From NCBI GenBank assembly GCA_043785585.1, contig JAYVXB010000444.1, forward strand, positions 1 through 15,478: DNA of 15,478 nucleotides. Reading direction: 5' to 3'. The notes beneath the pieces were generated by a model, which had not been told where the DNA came from, ran no database searches, and saw only the letters and a list, made by a program, of their open reading frames with translations. Below are positions 6,768-14,026 of this stretch, one piece after another. Within the stretch, counting starts at the first letter, position 1, and each line of letters starts with the position of its first letter. The translations under genes and the position numbers were made by a program. The DNA is from JBBQXV01 sp043785585 (GTDB lineage Bacteria > Myxococcota_A > Polyangia > Polyangiales > Polyangiaceae).

Positions 6768-8636
6768 ATGAGATCGAAGAAACAGAGCGCGATGATGTTG
6801 CTGGCGGCCGTAGGGATCGTCGCATCGGTAGCCGCCGCGCCCGGGGACGCACGCGCCGCAGGCGTGGAGCTGTTCGTGCAGACGCCGTACGACTTCGACA
6901 CGCAGCAGTTCGAGCTCGATTCGCTGGAGTCGATGAACGACAGCTCGATTTTCGCGACGTCGGCGACGATCCCGTACGACAAGATCGAAGCGCAGGGGAA
7001 AAAGCTCCTCGCCGAGCTCACCAAGAATCCGATCAGCGGCCACGAGCACTGCGAAGCGTTCTTCTGCCCCGACGCCGACTGGGAGGTGCGCTTCGACGTC
7101 GACTTCCGTTTCCCGACGCGCGGTCAGCCGGCGCTGACGCCGTGGGGAACGCCGACCGACAACGGCGCGCACGTGCAGCTCGACTCGCAGGTGAGGGTCG
7201 ACCTGACGGCGCACGTGCACATCTCGCCGCAGGTCTTCGCGGACATCGACTTCGACGTCCCAGTGACCGCGCTCATCGGCATCCACGGCGGGGTGAGCCT
7301 CTCGTTCTATCCACAGATCAAGGCGGAGGGCGCGGAGGCCCACCTCACGCTCGACGAGTCGAACGTCGACGTCGTCGGGCTCGACGGACTCGCGATCGGC
7401 GCGGGCGCGGTGATCGGCACGGGCATCGGCTACGTCGCCGGTGGGCCGCTCGCGGGCGGCATCCTCGGCGCCATCACCGGAAAGGTCGCCATCGACGCGG
7501 CCAAGCAGCGCGCGCGCGAGATCATCACCGACAAGGCGAGAGCGGCGCTCGATCAGGTAAACGAGATGATCAAGAGCCAGATCAACGACGTCCTCCAGCC
7601 GAAGATTCGCGACGCGAACAACGTCCTCCAGAGCATCCTCGCCCAGCCCGTCCCTGGGATCGGGATGACGTTCGGGCAGCTTCAAGGCACGATGGGGATG
7701 AGCATCGACGTGCGTTCGGTGACGACGAGCAGCAACACCTTCCGCACCGCCGTGACGACGCGCTTCGCCAACACTCCGGCCAACCGGAGCCTCACCGCGT
7801 CGATGCACTTGCCGAAGACCGTGTGCGTCTACACCGAGGTCGACGACATCAAGGTCGGCCACTTCGCGTACGCCATCGGCGTCGCGCCGTTCAACGCGGA
7901 TCTCGACAACGCGGGCTGCGGCGTCGTCGACTCGAGCGGCCTCCGCCACTCGGCGTGGTACGGAGACACCCCCGAGCACGCGCTCAAGACTGGCCTGCCC
8001 GGAAACGACCTCGTCACCTGGTCGACGCTCGGGAGCGTCACGATGAACGGCGCGCCCACGGGCACGGACACATACGACTGCGCCTACTCGATCGACAACC
8101 TACCAAACGGCGTCATCCTCGACGTTCGCCCCGAGGTGGGGTCGGAGATCTACGCGCGGCTCGGCGATGGTCGACGGCGCGCAGGCGGGCGCTTCCTCGC
8201 GGCCAACGTGGGCGGCGTGCCGTTCGTGGTGAACCACGCGGGCACTGCGGTCGACGCGACCGCGCTCGACCTCGGCGTCAAAGGGCCGACGACGAAGGAC
8301 GACTGCCCGACCCTCTTCTACAGCTCGGGGACCGGGCTCTCGCAGGCCGAAGTCGACCGGTTGAAGGACGCTTTCGACCCAGAAAAGTGCCCTGCCTGCG
8401 GCGTCGTCCAAAAACCGGGCGAGCCGTTCGTCTACGTGCTCAGCAACGTCGACGCTTTCGTGACCATGGTGCACGCGCCGGTCGTCGTCGTCCCGGGCGC
8501 TGAGCCGGGCGGAACGATCGGCCACGCCGGCGACCCGCTCTTCCACGGCGATCCGTGGTCGCACGGCGGCGTGGGGCAACCGCCCATCGCGGGGCTACCG
8601 CCCATCGTGGTTGGCGGCCGACAGTTCGGTCACTGA
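6768..8636 (+). CDS. Secreted protein of unknown family, 622 residues
   Basis: A strong GAGGAAGGG ribosome site eight bases upstream fixes the ATG. Residues 1-30 are a signal peptide (MRSKKQSAMMLLAAVGIVAS core, likely cut after ARA). I do not recognise the family. Residues about 35-205 look beta-rich. Residues 209-239 are a Gly-rich hydrophobic stretch (IGAGAVIGTGIGYVAGG) resembling a glycine zipper. It is followed by an amphipathic helix (about 240-291, with AAKQRAREIITDKARAALDQ) and a second beta-rich half. Eight cysteines outside the signal peptide allow four disulfides, fitting an exported protein. The C-terminus is Gly/His/Pro-rich (GHAGDPLFHGDPWSHGG). The layout could suit a membrane-inserting protein, but that is speculation. 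The gene stands between the ClpS fusion and the peptidase, on the same strand. Confidence 0.8.
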   Translation: MRSKKQSAMMLLAAVGIVASVAAAPGDARAAGVELFVQTPYDFDTQQFELDSLESMNDSSIFATSATIPYDKIEAQGKKLLAELTKNPISGHEHCEAFFCPDADWEVRFDVDFRFPTRGQPALTPWGTPTDNGAHVQLDSQVRVDLTAHVHISPQVFADIDFDVPVTALIGIHGGVSLSFYPQIKAEGAEAHLTLDESNVDVVGLDGLAIGAGAVIGTGIGYVAGGPLAGGILGAITGKVAIDAAKQRAREIITDKARAALDQVNEMIKSQINDVLQPKIRDANNVLQSILAQPVPGIGMTFGQLQGTMGMSIDVRSVTTSSNTFRTAVTTRFANTPANRSLTASMHLPKTVCVYTEVDDIKVGHFAYAIGVAPFNADLDNAGCGVVDSSGLRHSAWYGDTPEHALKTGLPGNDLVTWSTLGSVTMNGAPTGTDTYDCAYSIDNLPNGVILDVRPEVGSEIYARLGDGRRRAGGRFLAANVGGVPFVVNHAGTAVDATALDLGVKGPTTKDDCPTLFYSSGTGLSQAEVDRLKDAFDPEKCPACGVVQKPGEPFVYVLSNVDAFVTMVHAPVVVVPGAEPGGTIGHAGDPLFHGDPWSHGGVGQPPIAGLPPIVVGGRQFGH

Positions 8637-8820
8637 ACGCGCGGTCGAAGGGCGGACGGGGCCTCTCGAGGGTTCGTCGGGCATTGGCGTCCGGCGACAA
8701 CTCGCCTTGACGCCACGGCGCGACGCGCACAACGTTTCCCGCGGCGCTGCGACGCGCGGCTCCAACAGCATCAAGTCCCAGATACTGTCGTCCGCGTTCT
8801 CCTGTACCGATCGGCGACGG

Positions 8821-8892
8821 ATGGCAAAGATCCTCATTCCCCTCCCCGACCGCGACTTCGGCGTCACCGAGGTTGCCATCTCCCGCGCTTGC
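8821..8892 (+). pseudogene. N-terminal fossil of a DJ-1/PfpI-family gene
   Basis: From ATG 8821 the frame encodes MAKILIPLPDRDFGVTEVA and then loses resemblance. This matches, from memory, the first strand and loop of a DJ-1/PfpI (type 1 glutamine amidotransferase-like) subfamily that begins ILIPLPDxDFDxTEVAVPW. Nothing else of that domain follows: after about 8880 the same frame runs straight into the signal peptide of the prolyl oligopeptidase. The fragment is therefore either a relic of a gene replaced by the peptidase, or a chimeric extension of it if ATG 8821 is used. Confidence 0.55.
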
Positions 8893-11085
8893 GTGCTGCT
8901 CCGGCCGTTGATCACGTCCGCGCTTTTCGTCGTCGCAGGGAGCGCGTGCGCGCCGGGCGCGCCGCCGTCGCGGGCCACCGCCGCGGCGACATCGCCCTCG
9001 ATGGCCTCGAGCGCGGCCGCGATTGGTCCCTACCCGCCGACCCGTGCCACGGACACCGCGGACACCATCTTCGGAACCGTCGTACGCGATCCCTATCGGT
9101 GGCTCGAGGACGGCTCGTCGCCCGAGGTTCAGGCGTGGACCAAGGCGCAAGACGACTTTGCGCGCGCACGATTGGCGAAGCTCCCGGAGCGGGACGCCAT
9201 CGCGTCGCGGTTGCACGAGCTCTTCTCCGCGGAGGCGATGCGAATGCCCGAGCGCCGCGGCGGTCGCCTCTTTTACTCCAAGCGCACCGCGACGCAGGAG
9301 AAGTACGCGATCTACGTCCGCGAGGCCAACGGCAAGGAGCGCGTCGTGCTCGACCCGAACACCTGGCCCACCGAAAGTAACCCGTCGCTCTACGCGTACA
9401 ACGTGTCGTGGGACGGAAAGAAGATCGCGTACTCGGTCAACCTCCGCAACGCGGACGACTCGGTGACGCACGTGCTCGACGTCGGAACCGGCAAGGACTT
9501 CCCCGATCTCATCCCGGGCACGAACTTCTTCAGTGTCTTCTGGACTGGCGCGTCCGACGCACTTTATTACCGCTACACGCCGAGCGATCCGCGGCTTCAA
9601 CCCGCCGATCGCGCAGGGCTCGCGGACCTTCGCTACCACCGCATCGGCACCGATCCGGGGAAGGACGTCGTCGTTCACGAGTCGACGAAGGACTCGCACA
9701 ACTTCCTATGGGTCGACGCCTCGCGCGACGGCCATTGGGTATTCACCATCGTCGATCACGGCGCGAGCTTGCTCGACCTCTACTTCAAGGACGCGCGCGG
9801 CCCCCAGACGAGTGGCGGCTGGATCCCGCTCGCCGTCGGCCGCGACGCGGAGTACGCGATCACCGCCTACCGCGATCGGTTCTACGTCCTCACGAACGAC
9901 GGCGCCTCGCGCTACCGGGTGTTCGTGGTCGATCCCGCCCACCCCGATCGAAGCGCGTGGAAGGAGATCGTCCGCGAGCGCGCCGACGCGACGCTGCGCG
10001 ACGCGAGTATCGTCGGCGGCAAGCTCGTGCTCGCGTACCTGAAAGACGTGATCACGCACGTCGAGATCCACGAGCTCGACGGCACGCTCGTGCGCGAGAT
10101 CGCACCTCCCTCGCTCGGCACGGTCACGACGTTGCATGGAGAGCAGGACGGCGACACGGCGTACTATGCATTCGAATCGTACACGGCGCCGCGCGAGATC
10201 TTCGACACGTCGGTGAAGACCGGCGCGACCAAGTCGTTCTATCGAACGAAGCTGCCGTTCGATGGAGAGCGGTTCGGCGTCGAGCAACGGTTCTTCGAGT
10301 CGAAGGACGGCACGCGCGTGCCGATGTTCATCGTACGCCGGAAGGACGCGCCGAAGCCGACGCCGGTCCTCCTCTACGCGTATGGCAGCTTCGGCTATGT
10401 CTACCCGCCCGCGTTCGATACGCGAGTCGTCCCGTGGCTCGAGCGCGGCGGCGCGTATGCGGTCGTGTTTCCACGCGGCGGTGGCGAATACGGCGAGGCG
10501 TGGCACCGCGCGGGCAATGCGCGGCACAAGCAGAACACGTACGACGATTTCATCGCGGGCGCGGAGCTTCTCGTGCGCGCGGGCTACACGACTCCGGCAG
10601 CGCTCGTGATCGAGGGCTATTCCGGGGGCGGCCAGCTCGTCGCCGCCGTGATCACCCAGCGACCGGATCTCTTCCGCGCCGCGATTTGCGGCGCACCGCT
10701 CACCGACATGGTCCGCTACACGCGCGTGGGCGCGGGCAAACTCTGGATCAGCGAGCTCGGTTCACCCGAGGTCGAACCGGACTTTCGCGCGCTCTACGCC
10801 TACTCGCCGTACCACCACGTCGTCGCCGCCACCGCCTATCCATCGGTGCTCATGGACTCGGAGGGGAGCGACGACCGCGTCGATCCGATGCACGCGCGGA
10901 AATTCGTCGCTGCGCTCCAGGCTGCGTCACGCGGCGGTTCGATCCTCCTGCGCGTCGAGCATGAAGCGGGTCACGCAGGCGCGACCACGCGCGCCGCCTG
11001 GGTCGAGGGTCTCGCCGACGATTACGCCTTCGCGCTCGCGGAGGTCCGGGACCGCGGATCTGCTCTCCGTAGCGGCGCGCGCTAG
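8893..11085 (+). CDS. Prolyl oligopeptidase (S9A family), predicted lipoprotein
   Basis: Counted from GTG 8893 this is 730 residues, a usual length for S9A peptidases, which cut after Pro in short peptides. Residues 1-19 are a lipoprotein signal (LLRPLITSALFVVAGSAC, Cys19). After a short Ala/Ser/Thr linker comes YPPTRATDTADTIFGTVVRD and PYRWLED (about 47-73), the family N-terminal motif; then a beta-propeller that gates access, then an alpha/beta-hydrolase domain. The triad is visible: Ser577 in GYSGGG, Asp660 or 661 in SDDRVDP, and His694 in EAGHAG. The nucleophile elbow reads GYSGGG rather than the common GGSNGG. The frame stays open upstream to 8611. GTG 8893 is preferred because it gives a proper signal peptide, while ATG 8821 would add a DJ-1-like stretch. 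Neither start has a strong ribosome site. Confidence 0.92.
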   Translation: MLLRPLITSALFVVAGSACAPGAPPSRATAAATSPSMASSAAAIGPYPPTRATDTADTIFGTVVRDPYRWLEDGSSPEVQAWTKAQDDFARARLAKLPERDAIASRLHELFSAEAMRMPERRGGRLFYSKRTATQEKYAIYVREANGKERVVLDPNTWPTESNPSLYAYNVSWDGKKIAYSVNLRNADDSVTHVLDVGTGKDFPDLIPGTNFFSVFWTGASDALYYRYTPSDPRLQPADRAGLADLRYHRIGTDPGKDVVVHESTKDSHNFLWVDASRDGHWVFTIVDHGASLLDLYFKDARGPQTSGGWIPLAVGRDAEYAITAYRDRFYVLTNDGASRYRVFVVDPAHPDRSAWKEIVRERADATLRDASIVGGKLVLAYLKDVITHVEIHELDGTLVREIAPPSLGTVTTLHGEQDGDTAYYAFESYTAPREIFDTSVKTGATKSFYRTKLPFDGERFGVEQRFFESKDGTRVPMFIVRRKDAPKPTPVLLYAYGSFGYVYPPAFDTRVVPWLERGGAYAVVFPRGGGEYGEAWHRAGNARHKQNTYDDFIAGAELLVRAGYTTPAALVIEGYSGGGQLVAAVITQRPDLFRAAICGAPLTDMVRYTRVGAGKLWISELGSPEVEPDFRALYAYSPYHHVVAATAYPSVLMDSEGSDDRVDPMHARKFVAALQAASRGGSILLRVEHEAGHAGATTRAAWVEGLADDYAFALAEVRDRGSALRSGAR

Positions 11086-11160
11086 CTTGCATCGCGATCC
11101 CCGAGCGGAATCCATCTTTTCGTCCTTCACGCGGGTCGGCAACTCTCGCAATACCCAACG

Positions 11161-11907
11161 TCAGCTGCAGAAGCCCGCCAACGTCGCCATCGCGCATTGG
11201 GTGTAGGGCTTACCGCTTTGCGGATCGGTTTTGCTCGTGCACTCGGCGTCGGTCGAGCAGCTTTCACCGCACGTGTAGCTACCCACGGCGAGATGGATGC
11301 ACGCGAGTCCGCATGCGCAATGGTCAGTCGACGGGCCGCAAAAGCCTTTATCGGCACACGTGGGGTTCGTGGGAGTGCTGACCGCCGAGCAGCTCGGGAT
11401 CTTCGTCGTCCCCGACTTGCACGTGGGAGCAGTCTCACCACCACAGGTGTCGACGTTGACGCCGCTCGAGCACTGGAGGTTAGGACCGCAATTGCAGACG
11501 CCCACGCCCAAACAGCATTTCCAGGTGGACCCGATGCTGCACGAGCCAGTCGAGCCTTCGCCCGCTCCCGGCGTGACGCCTGGACCACATCGACACGAGC
11601 TCGCGGTGAACGCGCAGGTGTACGATACGGCGGGCATGCACGCGCACGATCCGCTCTCCGGCCAGCCCGATTCTTTGCAGCACACCCCACCCCGTGGGTC
11701 GCATGCGACCGAATTGGTGGGAATCGCGGTCGAGCAATCGCACCCATCCCCCGTCGTTTCGCAGCCGAACGTCGCTTTCACGATGCCGCCGTCGCCACCG
11801 CCACCCTCGACATTGGTCGTCGTGCACGCGCCGAGGCAGACGAAAGCAGCCAACGAGCCGACCCATGCGGCCGTCACGCGCCCCCAACACGATTGAGCAT
11901 TCGGCAT
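11161..11907 (-). CDS. Cysteine-rich lipoprotein of unknown function
   Basis: From ATG 11907 the protein has 248 residues. The signal peptide ends in a good lipobox (CLGAC). The mature part has about 30 further cysteines in roughly 220 residues. A recurring layout is visible: CxC, a loop, C, six or seven residues, CC, then CxC. It occurs first as CDC...SVACDPRGGVCC...CAC and again as CRC...GSCSIGSTWKCC...CNC. The last part (CADKGFCGPSTDHCACGLAC to the end) has CxxxxxC spacing with a possible third unit. The pattern points to a disulfide-bonded, exported repeat protein; metal binding is the alternative. The frame extends to ATG 11937 and includes GTG 11916; 11907 was chosen for signal-peptide length, as no start has a well-spaced ribosome site. 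It converges with the peptidase gene. Confidence 0.8.
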   Translation of the reverse strand: MPNAQSCWGRVTAAWVGSLAAFVCLGACTTTNVEGGGGDGGIVKATFGCETTGDGCDCSTAIPTNSVACDPRGGVCCKESGWPESGSCACMPAVSYTCAFTASSCRCGPGVTPGAGEGSTGSCSIGSTWKCCLGVGVCNCGPNLQCSSGVNVDTCGGETAPTCKSGTTKIPSCSAVSTPTNPTCADKGFCGPSTDHCACGLACIHLAVGSYTCGESCSTDAECTSKTDPQSGKPYTQCAMATLAGFCS

Positions 11908-11982
11908 GAGGAGCACGCTACTTCGCGGTGCGGTCATCTCTCCATAGTTAGATGTTGCGCTGAAGCGGCGAAGCGGCGATGA

Positions 11983-12075
11983 GACCTCTCTGCTCGATTC
12001 GACGTCTCGCGCCCGGCGATCTCAAAGCATCTCGCCGCACTCGAGAAGCGAGTCTCGCGAACGGCCCGTGAGAGT
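11983..12075 (+). pseudogene. ArsR-type helix-turn-helix fossil
   Basis: Directly after an in-frame TGA (11980-11982) the plus strand encodes DLSARFDVSRPAISKHLAAL followed by EK. This is the DNA-recognition part of ArsR-family regulators, whose common form is DVSRPAISKHLRVLE. A possible continuation, VSRTARE, resembles the start of the beta-wing. Just before the stop, AEAAKRR resembles the preceding helix, so an internal deletion is likely. There is no start codon or effector region. The fragment lies in the 277-base divergent gap before the LuxR-type regulator and cannot be a functional protein. Confidence 0.5.
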
Positions 12076-12184
12076 CCGACGTCCGGCTCCGTGTCCGACG
12101 ACATTTTCCCTGGTTTGTGGCGTGTCGCAGGCAAGAAATCACCAATCGTGGCCGTCCGAACGTGCGCTACGTTCAGGTTCCGTG

Positions 12185-13351
12185 ATGACCAAGTTCGTGG
12201 CAAAGCCTGCAGAGGTCGTGCGCCTCATCGAAGCCGCGCACGATGGCGGAGGAGATCTGCAAGCGTGGGCCGAGCAGCTGGTCGCCGCTGGCAAGTCGCT
12301 CATGATGTCGAGTGCGTTCAACGTAGGGATTGCTCGTCGTACCCAACGCGGCTTCGATATCTTGGGGGCTTCCAGCGTTCTCCCGGGGCTCATCGAATTT
12401 TGGCTGAAGCTCATGCCCTCTATCGAGCCGGAGCTGCTCGATGGCTTCTGGCGCCATCCCCAATTCGTCAGCACCGCCGCGAGTATCGCCGGCGCGGAGC
12501 CACGGCCCACCGGTGTGGACGGGTTCTACGAGCTGGTCGGGGCACGCGATATTCTCGGAGTCGTGGCTTTGGTCGACGACGTCTCCGTTACGCTGGGTGC
12601 GCCATTCGACGCAAGACTGCAGATCGCTCCTCACGATCGCCAGCTCCTCGTGCAGGTGGCGCTGCACATCGAGTCCAGTTTGCGCCTGCGCGTGCGCCCG
12701 GGCGATCAGCTCGCGATCTTGCATCCCGACGGTCGCCTGCTGCACGCGCAAGGAAGTGCGCGCGACGACGAGACGCGCGCGCGGCTCGCGCATCACGTTG
12801 GCGTGGTAGAGCGCAGCCGCACTCGAAAGGGGCGCCAACAAGCGGAATCCGTACAAGCGTGGAGTGCTTTGGTCTCCGGTCGCTGGGGGTTGGTCGAGCG
12901 ACACGAGCCCGGAGGAGGGCGCCACTACGCAGTGCTGGAAACGACCCGGGCACGTCATCTGCGTGCACTGAGCGAGCTCGAGACTCACGCCGTAGAGCTG
13001 AGCGCGCGCGGCCTTTCCGGAAAGTCAGTGGCCTATGCGCTCGGGGTGGAGCCTCCCACGGTGTCCAAACAACTCGCCAGTGCCGCGCTCAAGCTCGGCG
13101 TGCAGAGCCGCACGGACCTCGTGCGCATGGTCGCCAACCTGTTACGAAGCGGTCCTGTCCGTGAGGTTGCAGGCTCGCTAACGCGGACGGAGCTGGAAGT
13201 ACTTTCCCTGGTTCGCCTCGGCTTCAGCAACGCCAAGATCGCCGCGCAGCGGGGCCGCTCGGAGCACACCGTCGCCAATCAAGTGGCGGCACTTTTGTTC
13301 AAGCTCGACCTGCCTTCGCGCCGCGCGTTGGCCTCCGTAGAAACTCGCTGA
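12185..13351 (+). CDS. LuxR-type transcriptional regulator with two C-terminal HTH domains
   Basis: From ATG 12185 the protein has 388 residues. About 1-255 is a helical and beta-containing region of unknown fold (AWAEQLVAAGK, ILGVVALVDDVSV, HDRQLLVQVALHIESSLRLR), probably a sensory or dimerisation part. Two LuxR-type HTH domains follow: about 262-320 (LSELETHAVELSARGLSGKS, VAYALGVEPPTVSKQLASAA, LKLGVQSR) and about 332-385 (LTRTELEVLSLVRLGFSNAK, IAAQRGRSEHTVANQVAALL, FKLDLPSR). Both keep the Glu, Gly and hydrophobic positions of the fold. No receiver domain with a phosphorylatable Asp is evident, so it is not a standard two-component regulator. The frame is open to 12068, but the earlier part has no protein features. 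The ribosome site is weak (AGG). Its targets cannot be read from the sequence; the divergent Cys-rich lipoprotein is one candidate. Confidence 0.85.
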   Translation: MTKFVAKPAEVVRLIEAAHDGGGDLQAWAEQLVAAGKSLMMSSAFNVGIARRTQRGFDILGASSVLPGLIEFWLKLMPSIEPELLDGFWRHPQFVSTAASIAGAEPRPTGVDGFYELVGARDILGVVALVDDVSVTLGAPFDARLQIAPHDRQLLVQVALHIESSLRLRVRPGDQLAILHPDGRLLHAQGSARDDETRARLAHHVGVVERSRTRKGRQQAESVQAWSALVSGRWGLVERHEPGGGRHYAVLETTRARHLRALSELETHAVELSARGLSGKSVAYALGVEPPTVSKQLASAALKLGVQSRTDLVRMVANLLRSGPVREVAGSLTRTELEVLSLVRLGFSNAKIAAQRGRSEHTVANQVAALLFKLDLPSRRALASVETR

Positions 13352-13396
13352 CTTGCATTTCGAATTGCGAACGAAAACGACAATTCCTTCTCCGAG

Positions 13397-13434
13397 TCGA
13401 GCTTCAAGACGCTCGAGTACCGCCCCCGGTTTTC
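13397..13434 (+). terminator. Possible terminator after the LuxR-type gene
   Basis: About 46 bases after the stop codon there is a 6-bp stem (TCGAGC / GCTCGA, loop TTCAAGAC). It is followed closely by a small ACCG-CCCC-CGGT hairpin ending in TTTT. The stems are short, so the call is weak. Confidence 0.3.
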
Positions 13435-13458
13435 AACGGCGCTTCGGCTGCATTGAGG

Positions 13459-13686
13459 ATGAACGTGCGTAGTGCAATCGTTTCTTTGATTGGTGCACTT
13501 GCGACCATCGGCTTGGCTCACTCGCGATCTGCACGCGACGCGGGCGCTTCGTGCGCAACAAATCACCATGGCGACGGTGAGCGACGCTCGCTATCGGTGG
13601 GCCATGCGCCGTCTGCTCGTCTTAATGGTCAGTGCGTGTTCGTTCCTCGGTTGCGGCTTGACGCGGAGCGCGTCGGACGTCGCTAG
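13459..13686 (+). CDS. Small signal-peptide ORF, doubtful or a gene-start relic
   Basis: ATG 13459 opens a 75-residue frame whose start looks like a signal peptide: MNVRSAIVSLIGALATIGLA followed by HS. After about residue 30 the sequence becomes Arg-rich and unlike a secreted domain, and the frame overlaps the start of the next lipoprotein (from 13604) out of frame by 83 bases. GAGG is directly next to the ATG, too close to act as its ribosome site. It may be the remains of a gene whose body was lost, or chance. Confidence 0.25.
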   Translation: MNVRSAIVSLIGALATIGLAHSRSARDAGASCATNHHGDGERRSLSVGHAPSARLNGQCVFVPRLRLDAERVGRR

Positions 13687-14026
13687 AATTCCGCGAACGG
13701 AAGCTCAGATCTGGATGCCAGTGCAGTGCTCGCCGCAGAGAGTGCACGCGACGGTGGGAGCTGCCGCGGCGGAGATGGGACTGGAGGTGGACATCGCGTC
13801 GACCGGCAAGGATCCGTGGATCCTCCACCGTGGGCGGCGCCTCGACTACGGCCCGATCTACTTTCGGGTGGACGTCGACGACATCGCGGGCGAGCCCAAT
13901 CGCGCGGCGATCGCTGTCTACTCGGCCGCGACAGGCCAAGGCGTGATCGACAACGCCGAGATGATGGCCAAGCCAGGCGAGCTGGCGTTTCGCATCGCGA
14001 CCCTCGCACTCACGGGGCAGAGATGA
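13604..14026 (+). CDS. Small lipoprotein of unknown function
   Basis: From ATG 13604 this is a 140-residue protein with a signal peptide (MRRLLVLMVSACSFLGC) and the likely lipidated Cys17. The mature part holds one further Cys (42, in PVQCSPQRV), a probable helix (VHATVGAAAAEMGLEVDIA), and a beta-rich segment with WILHRGRRLDYGPIYFRVDV. It ends with a helix (AEMMAKPGELAFRIATLAL). I do not recognise the family. The frame is open upstream to 13490, but only 13604 gives a normal signal peptide. Its TGA overlaps the ATG of the next gene in ATGA, so the two are translationally coupled and likely work together at the envelope. Confidence 0.75.
   Translation: MRRLLVLMVSACSFLGCGLTRSASDVARIPRTEAQIWMPVQCSPQRVHATVGAAAAEMGLEVDIASTGKDPWILHRGRRLDYGPIYFRVDVDDIAGEPNRAAIAVYSAATGQGVIDNAEMMAKPGELAFRIATLALTGQR

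Noticed and set aside
6033..7979. Long minus-strand frame spanning the ClpS-fusion and secreted-protein genes
   Set aside because: It crosses two genes with clear motifs on the other strand and has the Arg/Val/Asp-rich composition of an antisense shadow.
8440..9699. Minus-strand frame opposite the peptidase start
   Set aside because: It is Arg-rich with no domain features, while the plus strand holds the prolyl oligopeptidase N-terminal motif.
12068..12184. Earlier start for the LuxR-type regulator at 12068
   Set aside because: The added 39 residues are Arg/Pro/Ser-rich with no motif, and the frame begins inside the ArsR fossil region.
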